DNA of 64,000 nt from Tistrella mobilis (GCF_039634785.1 NZ_JBBIAB010000001.1:1-64000); one strand, 5' to 3'. Numbered from the stretch's first letter, positions 1-9,148 are shown. The notes: generated by a model from the letters alone, not told the origin. Translations and numbers: made by a program.

Positions 1-174
1 GCATACCCAAAACGCCCCAGCCAACTTCACAACCCTGAAGCACATGGCTCATAACCTGCTGCGACAAGCACCGGGAAAGGACTCCCTACGCCTCCGACGC
101 AAGGTCGCCGCTTGGGACGACAACTTCCTCGCAAGCCTTATCGCTGCTTAAAAAACTTTCACCCGATTCCCCTG
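1..174 (+). mobile_element. ISAs1-type insertion sequence, 3' end only
   Basis: The left edge of the window carries the end of an insertion sequence. It has the last 49 codons of a transposase, then a short A-rich stretch and a probable terminal inverted repeat ending in CCCCTG at about 174; read from outside inwards this is CAGGGGAATCGGGTGAAAG. ISAs1-family elements commonly start with CAGGG, so the assignment rests on both the protein tail and the end sequence. The other end and the target-site duplication lie outside the window, so completeness cannot be judged. Confidence 0.7.
2..151 (+). CDS. ISAs1 family transposase, C-terminal fragment
   Basis: This open frame enters from the left edge and gives 49 residues before TAA. 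The text reads NFTTLKHMAHNLLR, then APGKDSLRLRRKVAAWDD, then FLASLIAA. This is the characteristic C-terminal tail of DDE transposases of the ISAs1 family, which follows the catalytic core; no catalytic residues are inside the window. The gene is cut by the window edge and not necessarily broken in the genome. It marks the accessory nature of the first 3.5 kb. Confidence 0.8.
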   Translation, partial: HTQNAPANFTTLKHMAHNLLRQAPGKDSLRLRRKVAAWDDNFLASLIAA

Positions 175-294
175 GGACGGTCCGGCAGGACGGCCCGGGA
201 AAGGCGATCAGCCGGAGGACTGCAAAACCTGTGTGCACCTGATCTGCATGAGCGCATAATCGGAGGATCATCTGCCTGAAGGACGGCACATCCC

Positions 295-1134
295 GTGGCC
301 TGCAACAGATCCGCCGACAGAGGGCCCGCATATCATGGCCAACCGCCGCTTTCGTGGCTCGCGGTTCTGGCCGGCGCGTCGGGCATCGCCTTCGGTGCCG
401 ACTGGCTGGGCGCTGCATTCGGACTTGATGCCGCCCGGATCTGGGTGAGGATGGCGGCCACGGGCGTCGCAGCCGCTCTGGCGGTGCCCCTCGCCCTGCA
501 GACCCGCATCCCGGCACTGCCCGTCGGCCGAAGCCGGACTCTGGGCACGGTCATGCTGCTGCTGGCAGCTCTCATCACCTGGGGCATCGCCGCATTGGCC
601 GCAGAACGGCCCTGGTTCGACGGGATCAGCATGATGCTGATCCTGCTGATCACGCTGCCGGTTCATGCCGCGATCGTCTTTCTCCGCGCGGCACGCGCAC
701 GGCCGGTTCACATGCCGGCCGCCCGGCCGGGCGCGGCATCTCCGGCGCTGCTGCTGCCACCACTCGCCATTGTGTTCGCCGGTTATGCGCTTCTGCCGCC
801 AGAGACGACGGGCTCTCGCTTCGCCCTCCCGCTGCTGCTGGTGGTGACGGTATGGGGTGCAATGCTCATGGCCCATAGCTTCGCGATCAGCGGGGCCTGG
901 CCGGAATGCCTCAGCCGCATCAGCGGCAATCCCACCACACGCGTGCTGGCGATCATCCTGTCGGTCCTGACCGCGCTTCTGATGCTGGCAGCACTTCCCA
1001 CCCAAGCCGATCCTGTATCCAGAGGGCCTGTATCCAGAGGGATCGCCGCGATCGCGGGTTGCGTGATGGTGACCTCGATCGCAGTCGCTCTGTCGCACGG
1101 CATCCGTCATCGCGCCAACAACCGGAGTTCCTGA
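295..1134 (+). CDS. Polytopic membrane protein of unknown function (first of a coupled pair)
   Basis: 279 residues from a GTG start with a GGAC-like ribosome site about 8 bases upstream. About eight hydrophobic segments alternate with short Arg-rich loops, so it should be an inner-membrane protein; no signal peptide, catalytic motif or known domain is recognisable. Near residues 30-50 it has a D-W-L-x-A then L-D-A-A pattern that is mirrored in the next gene (D-W-L-S-A, then L-D-I-A-A), suggesting the two are distant paralogues. Its stop overlaps the start of the next gene (TGATG), so the two are probably translated together. A 15-bp in-frame duplication near the 3' end repeats the residues PVSRG. 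Coding is likely from the length and hydrophobic periodicity; the function is unknown. Confidence 0.6.
   Translation: MACNRSADRGPAYHGQPPLSWLAVLAGASGIAFGADWLGAAFGLDAARIWVRMAATGVAAALAVPLALQTRIPALPVGRSRTLGTVMLLLAALITWGIAALAAERPWFDGISMMLILLITLPVHAAIVFLRAARARPVHMPAARPGAASPALLLPPLAIVFAGYALLPPETTGSRFALPLLLVVTVWGAMLMAHSFAISGAWPECLSRISGNPTTRVLAIILSVLTALLMLAALPTQADPVSRGPVSRGIAAIAGCVMVTSIAVALSHGIRHRANNRSS
1012..1041 (+). repeat. 15-bp perfect tandem duplication inside a membrane-protein gene
   Basis: CCTGTATCCAGAGGG occurs twice head to tail (1012-1026 and 1027-1041). The unit is a multiple of three, so the reading frame is kept and the peptide PVSRG is duplicated in a loop between membrane segments. 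The copies are identical, which suggests a recent slippage event. Confidence 0.9.
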
Positions 1135-2039
1135 TGATCACGACCGTCATTGCGCGCATTCATGCCGTCGATCGGGCGGGCGCCGGCAAAAACTGGCTGC
1201 TTGCCGGTCTCGTCGCCGGCACGGTCGTCATCACCGGGATCGGCGACTGGCTGAGTGCGGGGCTTCTTGACATTGCCGCGCTCAGACAGGTGTACGGCGT
1301 CACACTGGTGGCCGTCCTCGGCTATGCGGCGCTCCTCAGCCAATTGCCCGCGATGCGCGCTCACCCGGGCCATCAGCGGCCGGGGCGGCCTCTGGCGATC
1401 GTCCTGAACCTCACTCTGTTCAGCATCACCATGACACTTCTGGGGGGCTCGCTCGTCTCTCCGCTGCCCGGTGCCTGGATAAACGTCGACAGCCACACGA
1501 TCGCCGTCGCTCTGGCATTGTATACGACCTTCACACTGTCTCTGCTCCGCGACCCGGCCGTCGCCATGCCGCGATCGCCCGTGATATCGGGCTCGCCGGG
1601 CCGCGTCATCGGGCGGCGTCTGCTGCCGGCCGTGACGATCATGGCGCTGGCCGCATCGATGTATTCGGCTGAAATGATGGGCCGCACAGGCGTGACGGCC
1701 CTGATCATTCTTGCGGGCAGCATGGCGATCCTGGACATGCGCCGTCTTGCCAGGGGCTGCACGGCATCCGGCCATCTCGCCGAGCCGGCCCCCGAAACCG
1801 AAGCCGGCTTCGCGGCGATCGCCCGGGCAGCCCGGCATCTGGGGACCGGCGCCTGCCGGATCTGCATGGTACTGGGCGCTCTGCTGGTCACGAGTGCGGC
1901 CTGGCCGCTGCTGACCGGTACCGGTGCAACCCGGATCGTCGGCGGGCTTGGCGCTGCGCTGGCGCTGGTGCCGTTCGCGGCCGCCTGCCTGCTCGCCGAA
2001 CTCGCCAGGACGCCTCCGGTCAGTTCGCGATCAGCGTGA
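1134..2039 (+). CDS. Polytopic membrane protein of unknown function (second of a coupled pair)
   Basis: 301 residues starting at the ATG that overlaps the stop of the preceding gene; the open frame extends further upstream, but that part is antisense-like and non-hydrophobic. There are about eight predicted membrane segments, with a longer cytoplasmic-looking loop around residues 205-240 that includes EPAPETEAG. The N-terminal region resembles the preceding protein (D-W-L-S-A followed by L-D-I-A-A). No family is recognised. The last 20 bases overlap, tail to tail, the end of a decayed gene on the other strand. Translational coupling and shared topology suggest the two proteins work together, perhaps as a heteromer; this is inference. 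Confidence 0.6.
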   Translation: MITTVIARIHAVDRAGAGKNWLLAGLVAGTVVITGIGDWLSAGLLDIAALRQVYGVTLVAVLGYAALLSQLPAMRAHPGHQRPGRPLAIVLNLTLFSITMTLLGGSLVSPLPGAWINVDSHTIAVALALYTTFTLSLLRDPAVAMPRSPVISGSPGRVIGRRLLPAVTIMALAASMYSAEMMGRTGVTALIILAGSMAILDMRRLARGCTASGHLAEPAPETEAGFAAIARAARHLGTGACRICMVLGALLVTSAAWPLLTGTGATRIVGGLGAALALVPFAAACLLAELARTPPVSSRSA

Positions 2040-2347
2040 ATGCGGCCCAGGTCTGTTCGGGCACACCGGCCTGTTCCAGCATGATGGAGAGTGTCAGGCC
2101 GCGCGGCGAGCGTCGCCGTCGCATCCGCCCCAACTACCCCGGTCCTGAGCACCACCAGCTCGCGCGACAGATCGACCGCCTCGGCCCGGCGCCCTCGTGC
2201 ATCGGCGGTGCCGATGGCCTCTTCCAGCGCTGCGTCACGCCGGCCCGGATCCTCCGCCGCACCCGCCGGCCATGACAGGAACAACAGCCCATTGATCACG
2301 AGAGCGCCCGCTAGGCGGCGTGGCAGCGGAGTAACAGGACGAATCAT
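2020..2347 (-). pseudogene. Remnant of an exported protein, frameshifted
   Basis: The frame opens at 2347 with a good signal peptide (MIRPVTPLPRR, then a hydrophobic ALVINGLLFLSW core, then PAGAA) followed by about 50 polar residues up to RELVVLR. Past that point the same frame runs meaninglessly into the neighbouring antisense gene. The +1 frame instead gives a protein-like tail, RGLTLSIMLEQAGVPEQTW, that ends at TGA (2020-2022). The tail resembles the short LysM/OapA-like segment that precedes M23 peptidase domains, but no peptidase domain follows. The most likely reading is a frameshifted and truncated remnant. A small intact exported protein with an unusual C-terminus is the alternative. 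Confidence 0.35.
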
Positions 2348-2568
2348 CGGGCAGGCACTTCCGAAAGCTCAGGATCATCCATTCAAGTCCGATCTCTGGC
2401 CTTACGAACAGCAACCTTTCGGTGACCCGCCGAGCCTACGGCCCGCCTGACTATCGATCTGTAACGACGCCATGAAACGGGCCATTCAGCACCAGAGCGC
2501 TAACCGGTCGCGGCAACCGACGTTTTCTGCGCCAGCACCTGGCCTGGTTACCGGATCTTCGTCTGGTG

Positions 2569-3531
2569 TCAGCGGAACGTGCCTCCAGAGTCTTCCGCCC
2601 AGGCGTCCAGGGCAGCCTCAAGACGGCCACTTTGCGCCATTCCCCGACTTTCCAACCAAGTCGGCACGATATCTGTAGAGCGTACCAGCTTCATCACACG
2701 GTCGGGATGGATCCCCAGACCAATGGCGGAGAATGGACGCAGTACGGCCGCAATGCTCATCAAAACTCCACGTGGTACAAGGTAGGTCTTAGCACGCGGA
2801 AAGTGCTTACGACGAAACGCCTCGATAATCTGCTCGATGGTATAACGATCTGGATAGACGCCATTAAAGCGCACAAAGCGCTCTCCGAGAGCATCCACCG
2901 CCAGCATGGCATCGACCAGATCCCCCACATAAAAACAGGCCTTAATAGTGTCTTTGCGGCCCGGATATACAAAAAATCCACGCCTCAAAAGAGCGGCAAG
3001 ACGGGTAAAATTACCGCCCTCTCCTTTGCCAAAGATGACACCAGGACGTACAATGACAAGCCGCCGATCCTCCGCCTCATCCAGCCACGCCTGATGAATG
3101 CGTTCAGCCAGAACTTTCGACGCGCCATAGGCTGAGTTGGGATTAGGAGGCGTTGTCTCTGATTTTGTCTCTTCGCTCGCTCCATAAACTGAAATTGAGC
3201 TGGTAAATATGAGGTTCCGAACGCCATGCCGGCGCGCGAACGCCGTCACTTCCGTGGCACCCAAGACATTAGTTTCATAATATTCATGGGCCTCATGACC
3301 AGGCGTTGTATGAACGGCCGTAAAATTAAAGATCTTGCGAATTGGGCCTTCAATTTTAAATCCGGAGAGATCACGCACATCGACCACGTGATACTCAACG
3401 CCGTCGACAGGAGATTTCGGCTGACGATGATCTGCAGACACCAACCGCGCATCAGTTGTTGCTGCAAGCTTACGGAGAAGGTGAGTGCCGATGAAACCCG
3501 CACCGCCAAACACCAAAATCACTTCACGCAT
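2569..3531 (-). CDS. NAD-dependent epimerase/dehydratase (extended SDR)
   Basis: 320 residues with a Rossmann nucleotide-binding motif GGAGFIGTHLL at residues 8-18, a TSSISVYG segment supplying the catalytic Ser/Thr, and YGASK (near residue 138) as the YxxxK catalytic pair. The later segments RPGVIFG and FYVGDLVDAML are typical of nucleotide-sugar epimerases, dehydratases and reductases acting in envelope polysaccharide synthesis. The substrate cannot be read from sequence. No sugar or glycosyltransferase genes are adjacent. The gene contains many A/T-rich codons and runs such as aaaaaatcc, unlike the surrounding GC-rich genes. Together with the nearby IS end, this suggests it arrived by transfer and may be the leftover of an exchanged surface-polysaccharide locus. 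Confidence 0.85.
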   Translation of the reverse strand: MREVILVFGGAGFIGTHLLRKLAATTDARLVSADHRQPKSPVDGVEYHVVDVRDLSGFKIEGPIRKIFNFTAVHTTPGHEAHEYYETNVLGATEVTAFARRHGVRNLIFTSSISVYGASEETKSETTPPNPNSAYGASKVLAERIHQAWLDEAEDRRLVIVRPGVIFGKGEGGNFTRLAALLRRGFFVYPGRKDTIKACFYVGDLVDAMLAVDALGERFVRFNGVYPDRYTIEQIIEAFRRKHFPRAKTYLVPRGVLMSIAAVLRPFSAIGLGIHPDRVMKLVRSTDIVPTWLESRGMAQSGRLEAALDAWAEDSGGTFR

Positions 3532-3892
3532 CAGCCGTCCTCAATGACTTATTCCGAGCAGGCTGGCGCGCGTCCCCCTTAGTGGGAGCGACCTCTCCAG
3601 CCCTGCAACAAGATAGCACGCAAGCTCGGCCACCAACATGACCGAAATAGGCCGCCTGAGTTCGGTCTGCCGCCGAAGACACCGGCCATATGCAACCGGA
3701 CCGCGTTCTCCTGAACATGTCTTCAGGGGTTACATGGCCTCCTGGATCAGGACCGGATCAACCTCGCATGAGGGAATCATCATGGGACTCCGATGACGTA
3801 CGACCATGAGGAACACCGTATCTCGGCTTCTCCGGCTGTCGCACGAAGAGCCGGTGCAGATCGACCGCGTCTGGGTGTGATGAGTCCGGAGC
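3532..3892. other. Intergenic stretch, no gene seen
   Basis: About 360 bases between the start of the SDR gene and the 3' end of the cyclase gene. Frames here are short, lack ribosome sites and give Arg/Ala-rich nonsense. It should contain the promoter of the SDR gene, but no convincing promoter or repeat could be assigned. Composition shifts back to the high-GC background within it, so it is the probable right border of the accessory segment. Confidence 0.5.
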
Positions 3893-5236
3893 CTATTGCC
3901 TGGCGAGAGCCACCATTATCATGACTCCATCGACCCCATCCACGGGCTGCGCGCCAAGCCACCGGAGGCCGAAGCCCGGCCCGGCCCGCCAGCCGGCCGC
4001 TTCCGCGGCATCGACCACCGCCGCCTCGGCCAGGGCGGCGACACCGGCCTTGCGGGTGTGCTTCTCGATCTTGGCCGCCAGGTTGACCGGGGCGCCGATC
4101 ACGGTCAGTTCCAGCCGGCTTTCATCGCCGACCGCACCGAAGACCACCCGGCCTCCGGCAATGCCGATGCCGATCGCGACCGCATCCAGCCCGCCCAGCC
4201 GGCGGGCCTCGTTCCAGCGGGCCACCGCATCCAGCACGGCGGTGGCCGCCGCCATCGCCCGGGCGCCATGGGCCGGGTCGGGCGCGACGGCGCCGAAGGT
4301 CGCCATGATGCCGTCGCCCAGAAACTTGTCGATGGCACCGCCCTCGGCCTGGATCACCGGCACCAGCCGGGCCTGGTATTCGGCCAGCAGGCTCATCAGC
4401 GCATCCGGCGCCAGCCGCTCGCTCATCCGGGTGAAGCCGCGGATATCGATCATCATGATCGTCGCCTCGCGCTCGGCCCCCGAACCCGGGGTCATCGCCA
4501 GCCCGGTCTCGGCGATGCGCCGGGCGACGTCGGGTGCGAAGAACCGGGCGAGCGAGGCCCGGGCCGCACCCTCTTCCTCGGCACGCACCAGCAGGGCCCG
4601 CGCCCGGGCGAGACCGGCCGCCAGCACCACCGTCACCACCAGGATGACCACGATCTTGTCGATCTCGGCGCCGATCAGAACCAGCGGCCCGCTCATATAG
4701 GCGACATAGTCGCGGGTGATCACCCCCATGCCGCCGCCCTCCCAGAGGGCATAGAACAGCAGCGCCAGCCAGCCGCCTGCAGCCGCCATCCCCGCCAGCA
4801 GCACATAGCGCGGCTCGAAGCGCAGGCAGCGCAGCGCGATGAAGATAAACACATAGATGAAGGTCGGCGCCTTCAGATAGAAGGCGGCGGGCTGGTGGTA
4901 CTGGATGTGGAAGCTCCAGATCAGCCCGATCAGCAGCGCCATGTCGGCCACCACCGACAGGGCCAGATACCAGCCCGGCAGCGGCCCCAGATAGGCGAGC
5001 TTCAGCCGGATGACGGTGAAGACGGTGTAGATGCCCAGCGCCCAGGGCACCGGCATGAACATGAGGTCCGAGCCCCCTGCCTTGGGGCTGGCCAGATAAA
5101 GCGTGCCGAAGAGCAGGATGATGCCGACCTGCGCCCAGCCGACCAGACGTTCGGCCCCGGCCTCGGCCTCGGCGATCGCCATCTGCAACCGCGCCGGCAT
5201 GTTTCCCGACGGCCGGCGTACCCATCCGAACCTCAT
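3893..5236 (-). CDS. Membrane-anchored class III adenylyl cyclase
   Basis: 447 residues. The N-terminal half has about six membrane segments between residues 34 and 211, followed by a short linker and a class III cyclase domain (about 255-440). The metal-binding aspartates are D264 (MIDIRGF) and D308 (FLGDG). The substrate-selecting positions are K304 and T378, a combination usual for ATP rather than GTP. N385 (PVNLA) supplies the transition-state asparagine, and the following arginine position is occupied by K389. It should make cAMP from ATP at the inner membrane in response to a signal read by the membrane region. It is monocistronic, on the opposite strand to the GST gene. A second, different cyclase lies 9 kb away. 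Confidence 0.88.
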   Translation of the reverse strand: MRFGWVRRPSGNMPARLQMAIAEAEAGAERLVGWAQVGIILLFGTLYLASPKAGGSDLMFMPVPWALGIYTVFTVIRLKLAYLGPLPGWYLALSVVADMALLIGLIWSFHIQYHQPAAFYLKAPTFIYVFIFIALRCLRFEPRYVLLAGMAAAGGWLALLFYALWEGGGMGVITRDYVAYMSGPLVLIGAEIDKIVVILVVTVVLAAGLARARALLVRAEEEGAARASLARFFAPDVARRIAETGLAMTPGSGAEREATIMMIDIRGFTRMSERLAPDALMSLLAEYQARLVPVIQAEGGAIDKFLGDGIMATFGAVAPDPAHGARAMAAATAVLDAVARWNEARRLGGLDAVAIGIGIAGGRVVFGAVGDESRLELTVIGAPVNLAAKIEKHTRKAGVAALAEAAVVDAAEAAGWRAGPGFGLRWLGAQPVDGVDGVMIMVALARQ

Positions 5237-5379
5237 CCCTCGTCCCCCGCGCAGCCTTGTCGCGCTCCGAGCTTAGGGCGAGCCGGTTTCGGGGCCAAGG
5301 GTGAGACCGTCCCCGTCGACAGCGACCACGTTTCGGCCGCATCATGTGGCGCCGCCCCGATCAGGAGATACCGCCCCCC

Positions 5380-6072
5380 ATGTATCGTCTGCACATCGCC
5401 AACAAGCACTATTCATCCTGGTCGCTCCGCCCCTGGGTGCTGATGCGGACGCTGAACATCCCCTTCGAAGAGGTGCTCACCCCCTTCGACGGCGCGATGA
5501 ACTGGCACCGCTTCCGGGCCTTCTCTCCCACCGGCACCGTTCCCTGCCTGGAAGCCGGCGACATCGTGGTCTGGGAATCGCTCGCCATCGTCGAATTCCT
5601 GGCCGAACGTCATGCCGGCGTCTGGCCGGCCGATCCGGCCGCCCGTGCCTGGGCGCGCGCCGCCGCAGCTGAAATGCATGCCGGCTTCTCCACCCTGCGC
5701 AACCGCTGCCCCATGGCGGTGGGGGTGCGGGTCAGGCTTCGTGACCATCCCCCGGCGCTGGCCCGCGATCTGGCCCGGCTGGCGGAACTCTGGGCCGAGG
5801 GTCTCGGCCGGTTCGGCGGCCCCTTCCTCGCCGGCAACCGGTTCAGCGCCGTCGATGCCTTCTTCGCCCCCGTGGCCTTCCGCCTTCAGAGCTACGGTCT
5901 GGTTCCGGGCGGTGCGGCCGATGTCTACGCCCGTCACCTGCTCGCCCAGCCGGCCATGGCCGACTGGTATGCCGCAGGCCTGGCCGAACCCTGGCGCGAT
6001 GCCGCACACGAGGCCGATATCGCCGCGACCGGCACCGTGCTCACCGACCTCCGCGCGCCCCTGAAAGGTTGA
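5380..6072 (+). CDS. Glutathione S-transferase family protein
   Basis: 230 residues from an ATG preceded by AGGAGA about 11 bases upstream; an in-frame start 12 codons earlier is less likely because homology begins at MYRLHIANKHYSSW. The N-terminal thioredoxin-like domain carries the YSSWSLRPW active-site segment, with Ser12/13 as the likely glutathione-activating residue, and an ESLAIVEFLAE glutathione-binding segment. An all-alpha C-terminal domain follows with the N-capping-type sequence GNRFSAVDAFF. The family conjugates or reduces electrophiles with glutathione in the cytoplasm. It lies 5 bases from the MBL-fold gene, so the two are probably co-transcribed, which fits a detoxification or thiol-ester role for both. 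Confidence 0.88.
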   Translation: MYRLHIANKHYSSWSLRPWVLMRTLNIPFEEVLTPFDGAMNWHRFRAFSPTGTVPCLEAGDIVVWESLAIVEFLAERHAGVWPADPAARAWARAAAAEMHAGFSTLRNRCPMAVGVRVRLRDHPPALARDLARLAELWAEGLGRFGGPFLAGNRFSAVDAFFAPVAFRLQSYGLVPGGAADVYARHLLAQPAMADWYAAGLAEPWRDAAHEADIAATGTVLTDLRAPLKG

Positions 6073-6077
6073 GCCGG

Positions 6078-6980
6078 ATGGCCGTCGACATCCCCTATGT
6101 CCGCGAGATGAGCTTCGATTACGGCCGCCTGGAAGAGGTGGCGCCGGGCCTGCGCCGGATCGTCGCCCGCAATCCCTCGGCCTTCACCTATTATGGCACC
6201 GGCACCTATGTGGTCGGACGGGGCCGGGTGGCGGTGATCGATCCGGGGCCGCGCATCGCCGCCCATGTCGATGCCCTGCTCGACGGGCTGGGGGACGAGA
6301 CGGTCAGCCACATCCTGGTGACCCACACCCATACCGACCACTCCCCCGCCGCCGCCCTGCTGAAGGCCGCAACCGGGGCCCGGAGCTGGGGATACGGTCC
6401 CCATGGCGCCGGCCGGGACGACGGCGGAGCGCGGGTCGAAGAGGGGGGCGATCTGGACTTCGACCCCGACCATCGCCTGGCCGACGGCGATGTCATTGCG
6501 GGCGACGGCTGGACGATCGAGGCGGTGCATACCCCCGGCCACACCTCCAACCATCTCTGCTTCGCCTGGAAAGAGGCCGGGATCCTGTTTTCGGGCGACC
6601 ATGTCATGGGCTGGTCGACCAGCGTGATTGCCCCGCCCGACGGCGAGATGGGCAGCTATCTGCGCAGCCTGACCAGGCTGCTCGACCGGCCCGAGACGGT
6701 CTACTGGCCGACCCACGGGCCGGCGATCACCGATGCCCATGCCCATGTCCGGGCCTTCATCGCCCATCGCGCCGAACGCGAGACCCAGATCCTGGACCGG
6801 CTGGCGCTGGGCCCTGCCGGCATCATGGGGATGGTGCGGGAGATCTATGCCGCGGTCGACCCCCGGCTGCATCCGGCTGCCGCCCGTTCGGTGCTGGCCC
6901 ATCTGCTGCACATGCATGACCGCGGTCTGGTGACCGCGAATGGCGCGCCGGGGCTGGAGGCGGTCTGGCGGCGGGTCTGA
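6078..6980 (+). CDS. MBL-fold metallo-hydrolase (LACTB2/glyoxalase II-like)
   Basis: 300 residues from ATG 6078. The metallo-beta-lactamase metal site is complete: HTHTDH at residues 83-88, a further histidine in HTPGHTSNH near 155, and the bridging Asp in FSGDH near 180. A C-terminal winged-helix-like region (residues 230-300) is typical of the LACTB2/COG0491 branch, whose members hydrolyse thioesters or act as nucleases; the true substrate is unknown. It follows the GST gene by 5 bases and ends only 4 bases from the end of pqqE on the other strand. The 3' ends are tail to tail without a visible terminator. Confidence 0.85.
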   Translation: MAVDIPYVREMSFDYGRLEEVAPGLRRIVARNPSAFTYYGTGTYVVGRGRVAVIDPGPRIAAHVDALLDGLGDETVSHILVTHTHTDHSPAAALLKAATGARSWGYGPHGAGRDDGGARVEEGGDLDFDPDHRLADGDVIAGDGWTIEAVHTPGHTSNHLCFAWKEAGILFSGDHVMGWSTSVIAPPDGEMGSYLRSLTRLLDRPETVYWPTHGPAITDAHAHVRAFIAHRAERETQILDRLALGPAGIMGMVREIYAAVDPRLHPAAARSVLAHLLHMHDRGLVTANGAPGLEAVWRRV

Positions 6981-6984
6981 GGGG

Positions 6985-8070
6985 TCACCGCCCCCGATAG
7001 ACATAGCTCTCCACCGGCCGTGGCGGCGGCGCCACCCGGTGGTGATGCGGCGAGCGGTGGCAGACCGGATCGGTGGCGGCGGCATCGCCGGTCAGCGCCA
7101 GGGCCTGGCACCGGCAGCCGCCGAAATCCACCGAACGGCGGTCGCAGGATCGGCAGGGTTCCGGCATCCAGGCCGTGCCGCGGAAACGCCGGAAGGCGGG
7201 AGACTCCGCCCAGATCCGGTCGAGCGCATGGTCGCGCACCGACCAGAATGTCAGCCCCGGAATGGTTTCGGCGGCGTGGCAGGGCAGCGCCCGGCCCGAC
7301 GGCGTCAGATTGATCACCCGCCGCCCCCAGCCGCCCATACAGGGCTTGGGCGTGTCGGCGAACTGGTCGGGAACGACATGGTCGACGGCGATGCCGGCCC
7401 CGGGCGCCAGCCGCTCCACCAGCCGGACGGCATCCAGCGCCGCCTGCCGGTCGGGCAGAAGCGCCGCCCGGTTCACCGCCGCCCAGCCGTGATACTGGGC
7501 ATGGGCGATCTCCACCCGCCCGGCCCCCATCTCGCGGGCCAGCGCGATCATCTCCGCCAGCCGGGGCAGATTGGCCCGGTGGACCACAAGATTGACGGTC
7601 AGCGGCAGGCCGGCCGCCACCACATCGGCCGCAACCCGCCGCTTGGTCCGGGCCGCGCCCTGCCGGCCGGCGATCCGGTCGGCCGAGGGATCGTCGGCAT
7701 CCTGGATCGAGAGCTGAACATGGTCGAGCCCGGCCGCCGCCAGTGCGTCGATCCGCGCAGCCGGCAGCCCCAGCCCCGAGGTGATGAGATTGGTGTAGAG
7801 CCCGGCACGGGCGGCATGGGCCACCAGATCGACCAGATCGGGCCGCGCCGCCGGCTCGCCGCCCGAAAGATGCAGCTGCAGGACGCCCAGGGCCGCCGCC
7901 TGATCGAAGACCCGGCACCAGTCGGCCGTCTTCAGTTCATCGGCGCGACGCTCCAGCGCCAGCGGGTTCGAACAATAGGGGCAGGCCAGCGGGCAGCGAT
8001 GGGTCAGCTCCGCAAGCAGACCCAGGGGTGGCGCCAGGCGATCATCGGTCGAACCCGCCTCGCCGGTCAT
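6985..8070 (-). CDS. pqqE: PQQ synthesis radical SAM protein PqqE
   Basis: 361 residues starting at ATG 8070, which overlaps the pqqD stop by four bases. The radical SAM cluster motif is C26-x3-C30-x2-C33 (RCPLACPYC), followed by HLSGGEP. The C-terminal SPASM region has further cysteines (CMGGWG, LPCHAAE, CRSC and GGCRCQA) that bind auxiliary iron-sulfur clusters. PqqE makes the carbon-carbon bond between the glutamate and tyrosine side chains of the PqqA peptide, the first chemical step in pyrroloquinoline quinone synthesis, while PqqD presents the peptide. It is the last gene of the operon pqqABCDE; no pqqF-type protease gene is seen beside it. Confidence 0.97.
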   Translation of the reverse strand: MTGEAGSTDDRLAPPLGLLAELTHRCPLACPYCSNPLALERRADELKTADWCRVFDQAAALGVLQLHLSGGEPAARPDLVDLVAHAARAGLYTNLITSGLGLPAARIDALAAAGLDHVQLSIQDADDPSADRIAGRQGAARTKRRVAADVVAAGLPLTVNLVVHRANLPRLAEMIALAREMGAGRVEIAHAQYHGWAAVNRAALLPDRQAALDAVRLVERLAPGAGIAVDHVVPDQFADTPKPCMGGWGRRVINLTPSGRALPCHAAETIPGLTFWSVRDHALDRIWAESPAFRRFRGTAWMPEPCRSCDRRSVDFGGCRCQALALTGDAAATDPVCHRSPHHHRVAPPPRPVESYVYRGR

Positions 8071-8357
8071 GCCAGCACCACCAGGCGCCGCCGGACCAGA
8101 TCGGCGATCAGCGCCCGGATATCGGCCTCCACCCGGGCCGGGTCGGCACCGAAGCGGCCGGCCAGATCCGCGGCCATGGCGGCGATGGTGACCTCGCCGG
8201 TGCAGGCCTTCAGCACCGCCAGCGCGCTCGGATTGGCCTCGATCACGCTTTCCGGCGCCAGAAGAATGATGCGGTCGCGCACCGGGTCCTGGCGCAGCCG
8301 AACGCCGCGGGCCAGGCGCGGCCGTGCGGACGGATCGGGCAGTTCGACACCGTTCAT
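8067..8357 (-). CDS. pqqD: PQQ synthesis peptide chaperone PqqD
   Basis: 96 residues. ATG 8357 was chosen because it overlaps the pqqC stop (ATGA); a GTG two codons upstream is possible. It is a small winged-helix RiPP-recognition protein with [16 protein letters not shown] at the N-terminus and a conserved helix [14 protein letters not shown]. PqqD binds PqqA and delivers it to the radical SAM enzyme PqqE. Overlaps of four bases on both sides show tight translational coupling with pqqC and pqqE, consistent with the complex formed by the products. Confidence 0.95.
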   Translation of the reverse strand: MNGVELPDPSARPRLARGVRLRQDPVRDRIILLAPESVIEANPSALAVLKACTGEVTIAAMAADLAGRFGADPARVEADIRALIADLVRRRLVVLA

Positions 8358-9148
8358 GTCCACACCCGGTCGGCATCGGGCCCGCGCCCCTCGGGATCCC
8401 GGGCGTCCGGATTCCAGGCGCCGGGCGGCAGCTGACCGGTGACATAGCCGTGCCAGAGCGCATCGAGCTGCGCCCAGAGCACGCCGGTCTTGAAGATCAA
8501 TGCCTCGACCACCGCCCGCTGGGTTTCCAGGGTGGTGGCATGGCGGCGGACATGGTCGAGGGCGAAGACCACGTCGCGCTCCGCCTGGGGCGGCCGGGCG
8601 GTGAAATAGGCGAGCGCGCGGTCGTCGACGAAGTCGTAATGGGCAAGCATGCCGCTCACCCGTTCGCCGATCACCTGCGGGGAAAAGAGCTCGGTCAACG
8701 ACGAGGCGATCGCATCGAGCAGCGGCCGGGTGGCGCAGAACTGCACATAGGCCTCGACTGCAAAATGCGTCGCCGGCAGGGCGGCCCGCCCTGAGATGAC
8801 CAATGCCCGGTCCAGCCCCAGCGCATCGGTGAGATGCAGCCAGCGGGCGATACCGCCCTCGCCCTCCGCCTCGCCGTCATGATCGATGATCCGCTGCCGC
8901 CAGGCCCGGCGCAGCGCCGGATCCTCCATCCGGGCCAGGATGGTGGCGTCCTTGCGCGGGATTGCCGCCTGATAAAGATACCGGTTCAGCGCCCAGGCCT
9001 GGACCTCGGCGCGCGTGCAGCCGCCACCATGCAGGCGGCGATGGAAGGGATGGCGGTCGTGATATCGCCGCCGTCCCACCTCGCGCAGCACCGCCTCCAG
9101 CCCGTCAGGCGTCAGCGGGGCATCGATCCGGGGCAGCGGGTCGTTCAC
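8354..9148 (-). CDS. pqqC: Pyrroloquinoline quinone synthase PqqC
   Basis: 264 residues, close to the usual length. It is a cofactor-free oxidase of the haem-oxygenase-like all-helical fold that catalyses the final ring closure and eight-electron oxidation of AHQQ to PQQ. Recognisable conserved parts are [14 protein letters not shown] near the N-terminus, [18 protein letters not shown], and the C-terminal half with [17 protein letters not shown]. The start overlaps the pqqB stop by four bases. The C-terminal tail after [10 protein letters not shown] is slightly extended and Asp/Arg-rich. The assignment is secure from both sequence and operon position. Confidence 0.97.
   Translation of the reverse strand: MNDPLPRIDAPLTPDGLEAVLREVGRRRYHDRHPFHRRLHGGGCTRAEVQAWALNRYLYQAAIPRKDATILARMEDPALRRAWRQRIIDHDGEAEGEGGIARWLHLTDALGLDRALVISGRAALPATHFAVEAYVQFCATRPLLDAIASSLTELFSPQVIGERVSGMLAHYDFVDDRALAYFTARPPQAERDVVFALDHVRRHATTLETQRAVVEALIFKTGVLWAQLDALWHGYVTGQLPPGAWNPDARDPEGRGPDADRVWT

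Noticed and set aside
3524-3962. Two minus-strand short frames (64 and 60 codons) upstream of the SDR gene
   Set aside because: No ribosome site and no protein-like composition; one overlaps the cyclase gene in another frame.
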